Position numbers and translations under genes: made by a program. A DNA stretch of 64,000 nucleotides from Clostridia bacterium (lineage in GTDB: Bacteria; Bacillota; Clostridia; Christensenellales; Aristaeellaceae). Below are positions 55,192 through 62,681 of this stretch, piece by piece (positions within the stretch are counted from its first letter, which is position 1; the number at the start of each line of letters is the position of its first letter). Under the pieces are notes generated by a model that saw only the letters and a list, made by a program, of their open reading frames with translations, was not told where the DNA came from and made no database searches. The DNA is taken from NCBI GenBank assembly GCA_017521565.1, contig JAFXCE010000066.1, positions 1 to 64,000 of the forward strand. The letters are read 5' to 3'.

Positions 55192-56336
55192 CAGTCGTTC
55201 CCTCCCTTCCCGACGTTCACACGGCGATTCTTCCCGGTGAGCATGGCGCGGATCCTGTTCCTGAAGAGCATGGAGAACGCGCACAGATAAATAATCAGGG
55301 CGGTGATCACATCGGCGATCTCCTTGGTGTAATACTGCGTGGAGAGCTTCGTTCCGCCGACGGTGATATACGAGATAAAGAGCGAGGAGAACACCGTTCC
55401 AATCGGATTGGAGCAGGCCAGAAGCGCTGCGCTGATGCCATTGAAGCCAAGCGCAGGAAGCGCAGTGGAGACCTGCGGATTCCATTCCGCAACGGTAGAA
55501 AGATAATACAGGCCTGCGCCCACGCCCGCCAGCGCGCCTGCAATCGTCATCGAAAGAATGATGTTGCGCTTATCGTTGATGCCGGCATACTGCGCAGCAT
55601 GCTTATTGAAGCCGCACGCCTTGAGCTCATAACCGAAGGTCGTCTTGCTCAGCACAATGTAGACGATAATCGCAAAGAAGATCGCGATGAAGATCGCGAT
55701 GGTCACCGACTGGAGCTTACCGAACATGTCGCTCATGCCGCAGCTGGGGATCATGGATCCCTTCGCCACCTTGCGCAGGCTGAATGTCTTGGTCGTCGCC
55801 AGATCGTACATCGGGCTCTGTCCCTTGCCATACATGATGTCGTTCACCAAATACAGGCCGATCCAGTTGAACATAATCGCGGTGATGACCTCGTTGATGT
55901 TCAGATATGCCTTGAAAATGCCCGGGATCGCGCCCCAGAGCGCACCCAGCAGCATCGCCGCCAGCAGGCAGAGATACCAGGGCAGCTGCAGCACGATTGC
56001 GCAGTACAGCGCGCCGAATGCGCCCAGCGTATACTGACCGGCAGCGCCGATATTGAACAGGCCGGTCTTAAAGGCAAAGCCGACGGAAAGACCCGTCATG
56101 ATCAGCGGCGCGGCATTGGCCAGCACCGTGCCCATGTTGCGCGGGCTCTTGAAACCGCTCTTGATGATGACCATCAGACCGTCACCAATTGCATGCTCGG
56201 CGTTAATGATCGCCAGCACCACCGTGCCCAGCAGCAGGCCGATGACGATGCAGATCAGCGAAGCGGCGACCGACAGGAACGCTTCGGAGGAAGCGAGCCT
56301 GGAAATAAGGGATTGCTTTCCCTGCTTGTTGTCCAT
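55191..56336 (-). CDS. BMP-type nucleoside ABC transporter permease (first subunit)
   Basis: A 381-residue permease of the same family: NAAPLIMTGLSVGFAFKTGLFNIGAAGQYTLGAFGALY, LNINEVITAIMFNWIGLYLVN, ELKACGFNKHAAQYAGIN and LGFNGISAALLACSNPIGT. It resembles NupP/YufP. ATG 56336 is preceded by GGAGGGA; the in-frame extension upstream lies in the ATPase gene. It lies 16 nt after the ATPase gene. Confidence 0.9.
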   Translation of the reverse strand: MDNKQGKQSLISRLASSEAFLSVAASLICIVIGLLLGTVVLAIINAEHAIGDGLMVIIKSGFKSPRNMGTVLANAAPLIMTGLSVGFAFKTGLFNIGAAGQYTLGAFGALYCAIVLQLPWYLCLLAAMLLGALWGAIPGIFKAYLNINEVITAIMFNWIGLYLVNDIMYGKGQSPMYDLATTKTFSLRKVAKGSMIPSCGMSDMFGKLQSVTIAIFIAIFFAIIVYIVLSKTTFGYELKACGFNKHAAQYAGINDKRNIILSMTIAGALAGVGAGLYYLSTVAEWNPQVSTALPALGFNGISAALLACSNPIGTVFSSLFISYITVGGTKLSTQYYTKEIADVITALIIYLCAFSMLFRNRIRAMLTGKNRRVNVGKGGND

Positions 56337-56352
56337 ATATGCTTCCCTCCTA

Positions 56353-57885
56353 TCAGTTGCGCTGTGCGCCGGCCATGTAAAGTCCCAGTTCCTTGGCTGT
56401 GGTGTGACGCGGATCAAGCTCGCCGACGATCTCGCCCTCGTACATCACGAGGATGCGGTCAGGTACCTCGAGCACCTCGTCAAGCTCCAGCGAAACCAGC
56501 AAAACCGCTTTGCCGCTGTCGCGCTGGCGGAGCAGCTCCTTGCGGATATACTCAATGGCGCCAACGTCAAGGCCGCGGGTAGGCTGAACAGCAATCAGCA
56601 GGTCATTGCCCAGATCGATCTCGCGCGCAATGATCGCCTTTTGCTGGTTGCCGCCGGACATGCTGCGCGCTGCTGTCACTGCCCCCTGACCGCTGCGCAC
56701 ATCGTATTTCTCAATCAGACCATCCGCGTACCGGCGGATCTCACTGAATTTAAGGAAGCCGTTCTTCGCAAACTGCTTGTCAAAATAGCGCTTAAGCACA
56801 AGATTGTTTTCCAGCGTATAATCCAGCACAAGACCATGCTTATGCCGATCCTCCGGAATATGGCTCAGGCCGCTGAGGTTGCGCTCACGCACGGACATAT
56901 GCGTAATCTCTTTATCGCCCAGATAGATCTTTCCGCTGTCCGTCTTCATCAAGCCGGTCAGCGCATAGACCAATTCACTCTGTCCGTTGCCGTCAATGCC
57001 CGCAATGCAGGTAATCTCTCCGCGGCGGACATTGAACGAAACGTTATTGACCAGCGCCTTCCCATGCTTTTTGCTTTTCACCGTCAGGTTCTGCACGCTC
57101 AGCACGCTGTTTCCGAGTTTCTGCGGCTGCTTTTCCATGACCAGCTGCACCTTGCGGCCAACCATCATCTCGCTCATCTCTTCTTTGCTGGTAGTCGCCA
57201 CGTCGATCGTACCGATATAGCGGCCCTTGCGCAGAACCGTGCAGCGATCCGCAACCGCCTTGATCTCATCCAGCTTATGGGTAATGAAGAGAATGGACTT
57301 GCCCTCCGCAGCCAATCCCTTCATGATCTTCATCAGTTCGTCGATCTCCTGCGGGGTCAGCACGGCGGTCGGCTCGTCGAAGATCAGCACCTCGTTATCG
57401 CGATAGAGCATCTTAAGAATCTCCGTGCGCTGCTGCATACCCACGGTGATATCCTCTACCAGCGCATCCGGATCTACCTTCAGTCCATAGCGCTCGCTGA
57501 GCTCCATGACCTTCCTGCGCGCCTCTGCCTTCTGCAGAAAGCCGAGCCGCTTTGTCGCCGGTTCAACGCCCAGGATGATGTTATCAAGAACCGAGAAAAC
57601 CTCCACAAGCTTAAAGTGCTGATGCACCATGCCGATGCCCAGCGCGTTGGCATCGTTAGGATCCTTGATTTTTACCACTTCGCCGTTTTTGCGGATTTCG
57701 CCCTTTTCAGGCTGATACAAACCAAAGAGTACGCTCATCAGGGTGGATTTACCCGCGCCGTTTTCGCCCAGCAGCGCATGAATCTCTCCCTTTTTCAGTT
57801 GAAGCGTAATATTGTCGTTGGCAATGATGCCCGGAAACTCCTTGGTGATGTTCAGCATTTCGATGATGTAATCGTTCAACGCCAT
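56353..57885 (-). CDS. BMP-type nucleoside ABC transporter ATPase (double cassette)
   Basis: A 510-residue protein with two ABC cassettes, as in NupO/YufO and RbsA. Cassette 1 has GENGAGKST, the signature VGMQQRTEILK and LIFDEPTAVLT; cassette 2 has AGIDGNGQSEL (degenerate Walker A), MSGGNQQKAIIARE and VQPTRGLDVGA. The degenerate second site is usual for this family. ATG 57885 is only 2 nt from AAGGAG; TTG at 57879 would have ideal spacing and could be the real start. No substrate-binding BMP lipoprotein gene is in the window. Confidence 0.92.
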   Translation of the reverse strand: MALNDYIIEMLNITKEFPGIIANDNITLQLKKGEIHALLGENGAGKSTLMSVLFGLYQPEKGEIRKNGEVVKIKDPNDANALGIGMVHQHFKLVEVFSVLDNIILGVEPATKRLGFLQKAEARRKVMELSERYGLKVDPDALVEDITVGMQQRTEILKMLYRDNEVLIFDEPTAVLTPQEIDELMKIMKGLAAEGKSILFITHKLDEIKAVADRCTVLRKGRYIGTIDVATTSKEEMSEMMVGRKVQLVMEKQPQKLGNSVLSVQNLTVKSKKHGKALVNNVSFNVRRGEITCIAGIDGNGQSELVYALTGLMKTDSGKIYLGDKEITHMSVRERNLSGLSHIPEDRHKHGLVLDYTLENNLVLKRYFDKQFAKNGFLKFSEIRRYADGLIEKYDVRSGQGAVTAARSMSGGNQQKAIIAREIDLGNDLLIAVQPTRGLDVGAIEYIRKELLRQRDSGKAVLLVSLELDEVLEVPDRILVMYEGEIVGELDPRHTTAKELGLYMAGAQRN

Positions 57886-57916
57886 CACTCCTTCGCTGTT
57901 GTTCCTAATGTCATTT

Positions 57917-57944
57917 ATTATACCGTATTTATCCGGGATTTAAA
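57917..57944 (-). promoter_or_regulatory. Promoter of the nucleoside ABC transporter operon
   Basis: Minus-strand TTTAAA, 16-nt spacer, perfect TATAAT, about 30 nt upstream of the ATPase gene. Confidence 0.55.
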
Positions 57945-58100
57945 AGCACTATTTTACATAAACCCCTATCATATCCCATCAAGCAAACTTCTCTTTGTAT
58001 TTATTTGTTTCTTCCCTTTAATATTACATGTCATTTATTAATACTATTATTTCTTCTAATTCATTTATTCTTTCTTTTTTGTTAATTATCGTAAGTTTAA

Positions 58101-58129
58101 TTGCATCGTTTTCATATGTAATGTATACT
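58101..58129 (+). promoter_or_regulatory. Promoter of the 35-residue microprotein gene
   Basis: TTGCAT, 17-nt spacer, TATACT, giving a leader of about 118 nt. Confidence 0.6.
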
Positions 58130-58253
58130 TCTATGTAACATCATGTAATACACCAGATCAAGGTCATGATTCTGCTCCCCATTGATGCGTTTCCGTTATG
58201 CAGTTGCTGCAAAGCGATGAAACCATTCTGTTAAAACGGCAGGAGGCGTTTTC

Positions 58254-58361
58254 ATGCTCATTATGGCGGCTAAAGCCCTTTCCCTTTCCGCTGCATATCT
58301 CGCAGTCTCCTTCGGTCTGTCTGTCGCCTTTGGTATGCTCATTCGCGGCAAGAAGGCCTAA
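58254..58361 (+). CDS. 35-residue membrane microprotein
   Basis: A short reading frame with an ideal ribosome binding site (AGGAGG, 7 nt before the ATG), its own promoter and a terminator 75 nt downstream. The product starts MLIMAAKALSLSA, has one hydrophobic helix of about 22 residues (LSLSAAYLAVSFGLSVAFGMLI) and ends in the basic tail RGKKA, which predicts a single-pass inner-membrane peptide with its C-terminus inside. I recognise no family. It could be a regulatory or accessory subunit; nothing links it to a neighbour. Signal strength supports expression; function is unknown. Confidence 0.65.
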   Translation: MLIMAAKALSLSAAYLAVSFGLSVAFGMLIRGKKA

Positions 58362-58437
58362 TGGCGCTGGCAGTCTGCCGAAGTATCCTTGCTTCTGCAA
58401 GCCGCGTCCCTGCCTGCGTTTCTTTGTTTCATAGAAA

Positions 58438-58468
58438 AAAGAGGCTCCGCTTTGCACGGAGCCTCTTT
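58438..58468. terminator. Terminator between the microprotein and SGNH genes
   Basis: AAAGAGGCTCCG, loop, CGGAGCCTCTTT, with six T residues on the minus strand and TTTAT on the plus strand. It can serve both convergent units. Confidence 0.8.
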
Positions 58469-58522
58469 ATCATGCGCCGGGATTCATCTGAACCCGGCCT
58501 ATTTTGTTGCCATATCTGTGCG

Positions 58523-59953
58523 TCAGAACTGCCGGTCAAGGATCGTCTCTCCGGTCTCGCTGTCACTTACGCGAATCCGCACTTCTTTTCCCTCTCCCCA
58601 CACCTGGTCGCCAAACACGCCCTGTGCCTGAAGCATTGCTTCGCTTCCAACAGATTCGCTCATGCTGCCGGCCGCACGATTAAGATCAAGGAAATATGCC
58701 TCGTCCTCCCAGAGCGCATCCTCCAGACCATCAAGCGGATACATGCCGCCGGACCACATGCTGTACGCATCCTCTTCGTAGACATGCTGACGGGGCATAT
58801 TGTGCAGAAGCATCAGCACAGCGTCATTCCAGTAGACCTCTGCATGCGCCTGCACCGCAATCTGTGCGCTGACGTCATCATCATGCAGCAGCACCAGCAC
58901 ATTTTCGAGTCTGTCCTGTGCTGAAAGCAGATTGTGTTTATATTCGGTATAGCGCCTTTTCGCCTCATCCCAGTTTTTATACGCGGGATCGCTGCGCTTA
59001 TCCTCGAGGGCGTAATGCGTCTTGAGATATTCGCCGATAAAACCCGTCACCTTCAATCCGCCGGACGGGTTGAGATGCGCCTGCTGGTCATAGCAGTCCA
59101 CGGTGTAATCCACAACGCTGTCCAAATAGACAAAATCCACGTAGTTTACGCCATATTCCTCCGCGATGCTGCCCACCGTGTTGGCGTGCATCTGCGCATT
59201 TTCAGAGGCAGGATACGGCAGATGCACCAGCAGGATTTCAATTCCCCTTCTCTGGCATTCTTCAATCATCCTGCGCATGTATGCGTAACCAACGCCCTGC
59301 TCCTCTGCAAATTGGTCTCCGTCGATGAGATTGTAATCCTCCGTCGGCGCGACGCCGACCATCATGTCCGCGCCCTTTTGAACATTGAGCAGTCCGTTCA
59401 GATCGTTCGCTCCAAGCTCGCTCCAGCGCTCATGATACTTGCCGAGCGTGAAGTAATACTCCCACCTCATATCCATATAGCGGTTTCCATAATCATCGAC
59501 CGCGTACGGATCATCCGTCAGATCCTCAATGGCCCGCATCTTCGTTCTGCTGAGCGGGAAAAAGTCAAGCGCGGTATGCAAGTCGCTGCTGCTGCCCGTC
59601 ACCTTAAGATCCTTGCGGACGCCGTTGACCGCAAGCACCACAACCTTCGGGGCAGCATAGTCAAGCGCATTCATCATCGACCAGTAATTAACCGGCATCG
59701 TATTGCCATAACAAGACAGATTATAACCCGGTATGCCGTAGTCCGCCCAGATTTCCATAGGGAACAGGCAGTTTACAAAGCGGCTGTCTCCGAAATAGAG
59801 CACATCATACTGCTGAGGCTCTTCAAGAAACGGCCCGAACTGATTTCGGCTCGCCTTGCGTTCCATCAGCCGGCTGACGCCCGACAGCGCCGCACACAGC
59901 AGCAGCACAAAGACAACGGACTCCGCTATCCGAATCCATGTATTCTTCTTCAT
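58523..59953 (-). CDS. SGNH/GDSL-like protein paired with MBOAT acyltransferase
   Basis: A 476-residue protein with one N-terminal membrane anchor (about 10-27) and an extracellular SGNH-type domain: VLYFGDSRFVNCLFP (GDS near residues 55-57), NYWSMMNALDYAAPKVVVLAVNG, and a C-terminal catalytic-type segment CYDQQAHLNPSGGLKV containing the Asp/His pair. Such AlgX/AlgJ- or DltD-like partners complete O-acylation of a surface polysaccharide using acyl groups passed by an MBOAT protein. A C-terminal beta-rich extension (about 360-476) is of unknown role. It is the second gene, 32 nt after the MBOAT gene, and ends at a strong terminator. Confidence 0.8.
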   Translation of the reverse strand: MKKNTWIRIAESVVFVLLLCAALSGVSRLMERKASRNQFGPFLEEPQQYDVLYFGDSRFVNCLFPMEIWADYGIPGYNLSCYGNTMPVNYWSMMNALDYAAPKVVVLAVNGVRKDLKVTGSSSDLHTALDFFPLSRTKMRAIEDLTDDPYAVDDYGNRYMDMRWEYYFTLGKYHERWSELGANDLNGLLNVQKGADMMVGVAPTEDYNLIDGDQFAEEQGVGYAYMRRMIEECQRRGIEILLVHLPYPASENAQMHANTVGSIAEEYGVNYVDFVYLDSVVDYTVDCYDQQAHLNPSGGLKVTGFIGEYLKTHYALEDKRSDPAYKNWDEAKRRYTEYKHNLLSAQDRLENVLVLLHDDDVSAQIAVQAHAEVYWNDAVLMLLHNMPRQHVYEEDAYSMWSGGMYPLDGLEDALWEDEAYFLDLNRAAGSMSESVGSEAMLQAQGVFGDQVWGEGKEVRIRVSDSETGETILDRQF

Positions 59954-59985
59954 TGGTTGATCTCTTCCTCAGAATTTCTGCATCA

Positions 59986-61548
59986 TCAGAACTGATAGTA
60001 GATAAAGGTCGCCTCATCAAAGCCGGATCCATACATGCCCAGCACAAGGACCGCGATGACACCCGACAGAAGCACCGCGTAGCGCACAAGCACATTGCGC
60101 TCGCTGATCCAGTTGCGCACAACGACGCCGCGCTCCTGCACAAGGGAAACCACAAACAGCAGCGCTGTACACGCCGCCAGAAGCCAGACATCGGCTGCAG
60201 CCAGGCCCATCCCATTGAGAAGAGACATCGAAAGCTGCGCGCCGCGCCAGTCCGTCAGGGTCGTCCCGAGCATCCGCAGCGCATCCGCGCCCCGTGCGCA
60301 ACGGTCAAAATACCAGCCGATGTTGACAATCAGAAAGGTTCGAAGGACACGGAACACATGAAAGCCCTTTGACGCAGCCAGCGCAGCATGCGCGGTATTC
60401 CAGCGCTTGTACACCGGTTCCATCAGCGCAGAGAATGCGAGGATCACGCCGTTATAAAGCCCCCAGAACACATAATTGCTCGTCGCGCCATGCCAGACGC
60501 CCACCAGCAGGAACACGAGAATATTGCCCAGCGCAGCGGGAAGCGAACGGGCAAAGTCCTGCCCGAAGCGGCCCTTTGCCGCCTTGGACAGCCGGGAAAC
60601 CGGGCGGGTCAGGGCAAAAGGATAAAACACATAATCGCGCATCCAGCTGCCCAGAGAGATATGCCAGCGGCGCCAGAAATCGCCCAGAGAAACGGCAAAG
60701 TACGGACGCTTGAAGTTCGGTGCGAGCTCCACGCCCATCTGCTGCGCAATGCCCGTCACCAGATCAATGCCGCCGGAAAAGTCACAATACTGCTGCAGCG
60801 AATACAGCAGCACGCCCATCACAATTGCCGCGCCGCCATATTCCCCCGCCTGCGCGGAGAACACCGCATTGACCGCCGCAAGCGCCCTGTCCGCGATGAC
60901 CATCTTCTTAAACAGGCCCCAGAGGATCAGCAAAAAGCCTCTCTGCAGGTTCTGCCAGTCAAAATCATGCGCGCGCGTAAGCTGCGGCGCAAGCTGGTCA
61001 TAGCGCCCGATCGGACCCTGGATGAGCTGCGGAAAGAACGACACAAACAGCGCAAACTTCGCAGGATTCCGTTCAGGCTCATATTTGCCGTTGTACACGT
61101 CCAGCAAATAACCCATGGACTGGAACGTATAAAACGAAATGCCCAGCGGCAGCAAAAGCCCCAGCGGAGACAGACCAAAAAGGCCGATCACATCGTCCGT
61201 GTATTTCATCACGGCCAGCACTGCGAAATTTAACACCAGCACCAGATACAGCCAGATGCGCTGACGGCTTTTCGCCTGCGCCTTGATGCTGCTTTTTTCT
61301 TCTCTGGTGAGCGTGGCCTTCTCCGCCTTCAGGCGCGCTTTGGCCTTGCCGGCGATCTGTCCGATCTGCAGCGCGCCCAGCCACGTCGTCAGTGTTGTCG
61401 TCAGGATAAATGGCAGGCTCGAGAGCGCACGGGAAGCATAAAAGCCATAGCTTGCCAGAAGCAGCACGACCCAGCGCAAGCGCTTCGGACAAAGATAATA
61501 CACCGCCGTACAGGCAAAGCCGTAGGCAGCCAGCGTAAATAATGACAT
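59986..61548 (-). CDS. MBOAT-family membrane O-acyltransferase (AlgI/DltB-like)
   Basis: A 520-residue polytopic membrane protein. Family hallmarks are LPLGISFYTFQSMGYLLDVY, SFFPQLIQGPI, QYCDFSGGIDLVTGIA, RPYFAVSLGDFWRRWHISLGSWMRDYV with His296, and VGVWHGATSNYVFWGLYNG with the invariant His353. MBOAT proteins of this branch transfer acyl groups to secreted polysaccharides with an SGNH partner, which is the next gene. The acceptor polymer is not identifiable here. The promoter at 61591-61619 drives the pair. Confidence 0.92.
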   Translation of the reverse strand: MSLFTLAAYGFACTAVYYLCPKRLRWVVLLLASYGFYASRALSSLPFILTTTLTTWLGALQIGQIAGKAKARLKAEKATLTREEKSSIKAQAKSRQRIWLYLVLVLNFAVLAVMKYTDDVIGLFGLSPLGLLLPLGISFYTFQSMGYLLDVYNGKYEPERNPAKFALFVSFFPQLIQGPIGRYDQLAPQLTRAHDFDWQNLQRGFLLILWGLFKKMVIADRALAAVNAVFSAQAGEYGGAAIVMGVLLYSLQQYCDFSGGIDLVTGIAQQMGVELAPNFKRPYFAVSLGDFWRRWHISLGSWMRDYVFYPFALTRPVSRLSKAAKGRFGQDFARSLPAALGNILVFLLVGVWHGATSNYVFWGLYNGVILAFSALMEPVYKRWNTAHAALAASKGFHVFRVLRTFLIVNIGWYFDRCARGADALRMLGTTLTDWRGAQLSMSLLNGMGLAAADVWLLAACTALLFVVSLVQERGVVVRNWISERNVLVRYAVLLSGVIAVLVLGMYGSGFDEATFIYYQF

Positions 61549-61590
61549 AACAGATTCCTTCTTAAACTTCAGTATAAAATGATAACACTG

Positions 61591-61619
61591 ATTCTATCAT
61601 GTTCTGTATTCATATTCAA
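61591..61619 (-). promoter_or_regulatory. Promoter of the MBOAT-SGNH pair
   Basis: Minus-strand TTGAAT, 17-nt spacer, TAGAAT; the -35 box overlaps the end of the Spx/ArsC-like gene. Confidence 0.6.
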
Positions 61620-61978
61620 GTGTTTTCAGCGCTGAGCGCCTGTGCCCATTCATTTTCCTTAAAGCCAACCAGCACGCGATCTTGAATCACCAGCAAAGGC
61701 CGCTTGACCAACATGCCATCCGACGCCAGCAGGTCAAGCATCTGCGCCTCGCTCATCTCCGGCAGTTTGTCCTTCAGCCCCAGCGCACGATACTGCAGTC
61801 CGCTGGTATTGAAAAAACGCCTGAGCGGCAAACCACTTTTCTCCTGCCATGCGGAAATCTCGTCCCGATTTGGATTCTCCGTTTTAATATCCCGCAGCGT
61901 ATATGCCGCACCATGCCCGTCAAGATACTTTTTCGCCCTCTGACAGGTCGTACACTTTTCATAACACACAAACAGCAT
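61616..61978 (-). CDS. Spx/ArsC-family thioredoxin-fold protein
   Basis: A 120-residue ArsC/Spx/MgsR-like protein: LFVCYEKCTTCQRAKKYLD with a CxxC motif (Cys8 and Cys11), YTLRDIKTENP, FNTSGLQYRALGLKDKL and LVKRPLLVIQDRVLVGFKENEW. The group includes arsenate reductase-like proteins and the regulator Spx; the CxxC resembles both, and no RNAP-contact residue is conclusive. ATG 61978 has GGAGG at 8 nt. It is 39 nt downstream of the THEP1 gene. Confidence 0.85.
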   Translation of the reverse strand: MLFVCYEKCTTCQRAKKYLDGHGAAYTLRDIKTENPNRDEISAWQEKSGLPLRRFFNTSGLQYRALGLKDKLPEMSEAQMLDLLASDGMLVKRPLLVIQDRVLVGFKENEWAQALSAENT

Positions 61979-62017
61979 CGCAATATCCTCCATTCATGCC
62001 GCAGAAAAGCACATTCT

Positions 62018-62536
62018 TTATTCTATCGTCTGACGCCGGATTCGCTCTGCTGCCAGCGCAGGCAATTCGTCCCGGTTCTGGCGCGTGACCTCCAGCAGCA
62101 GCACATCGTCCCGTTTTCGTATCCAGTCGGCCCATTCCGCCTTATGCTTGCGAAGTACGCCAAGCACCGGCTTATTTCCATCAAAAGACGCCCGTAGCGC
62201 GCCGTGATAGGTCTTCGCATCGCGCTCAAGCCTTCCGATTTCGTCAATGACAATCAGGTCGGCTTGTTTTCGTGCCGCATCAAGCAGCCGGACAGCATAC
62301 GAATCAAACAGCGGCGTCGCGCCTTCCCGGCACTCCCCCGGCACCATGGCAAGCAGTTTTCCCATTTCAGGGCTGCCATAGGGGCGGATATACAGCCCTC
62401 TGGGTGCCTCGCCGCGCGGCTGAGGCGAATAGGTTTCAATCCCCCATGCATCGGCACGAAGCAGCGTCAGCGTGCGCCGCAGCGCAGTGCTCTTTCCTTC
62501 GCCGATTTCGCCCGTAAACAGGACATGACGAATCAT
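62018..62536 (-). CDS. THEP1-family nucleoside-triphosphatase
   Basis: A 172-residue P-loop NTPase of the THEP1/NTPase_1 family: VLFTGEIGEGKSTALRR (Walker A), LIVIDEIGRLERDA (Walker B), then PVLGVLRKH and DVLLLEVTRQNRDELP. Archaeal THEP1 hydrolyses ATP and other NTPs; the bacterial role is unclear. The gene is followed closely by the ArsC-like gene. Confidence 0.85.
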   Translation of the reverse strand: MIRHVLFTGEIGEGKSTALRRTLTLLRADAWGIETYSPQPRGEAPRGLYIRPYGSPEMGKLLAMVPGECREGATPLFDSYAVRLLDAARKQADLIVIDEIGRLERDAKTYHGALRASFDGNKPVLGVLRKHKAEWADWIRKRDDVLLLEVTRQNRDELPALAAERIRRQTIE

Positions 62537-62630
62537 CCTTTTCCACCCCCGCCTTCTTCCATATTACTTTCAGCATGGCAGGATACGACCACGCTGTCAC
62601 GCAGATAACACTGCCTGTATCCGAAAGAGC

Positions 62631-62671
62631 GCCCCTTTATTCAAGCATCTCATACCGCTCAATAAAGGGGC
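62631..62671 (-). terminator. Probable terminator after the acyl-CoA ligase gene
   Basis: GCCCCTTTATT and AATAAAGGGGC form an 11-bp stem around a 19-nt loop, 10 nt from the stop codon. The minus-strand tail is only CGCTCTTTC, so termination may be weak. Confidence 0.55.
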
Positions 62672-62681
62672 TGTTTTACAT

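Larger units (their letters stand above)
57886..58253. other. AT-rich divergent intergenic region
   Basis: A 368-nt AT-rich stretch holding the minus-strand ABC promoter (57917-57944) and the plus-strand microprotein promoter (58101-58129). I looked for a purine riboswitch upstream of the transporter and saw none. No other gene is supported. Confidence 0.6.

Noticed and set aside
58217..58234. Five-codon leader peptide upstream of the microprotein
   Set aside because: The ATG lacks a ribosome binding site and nothing suggests attenuation.
57886..58253. Purine riboswitch before the nucleoside transporter
   Set aside because: The conserved core and paired loops of the purine aptamer are not visible on the minus strand.
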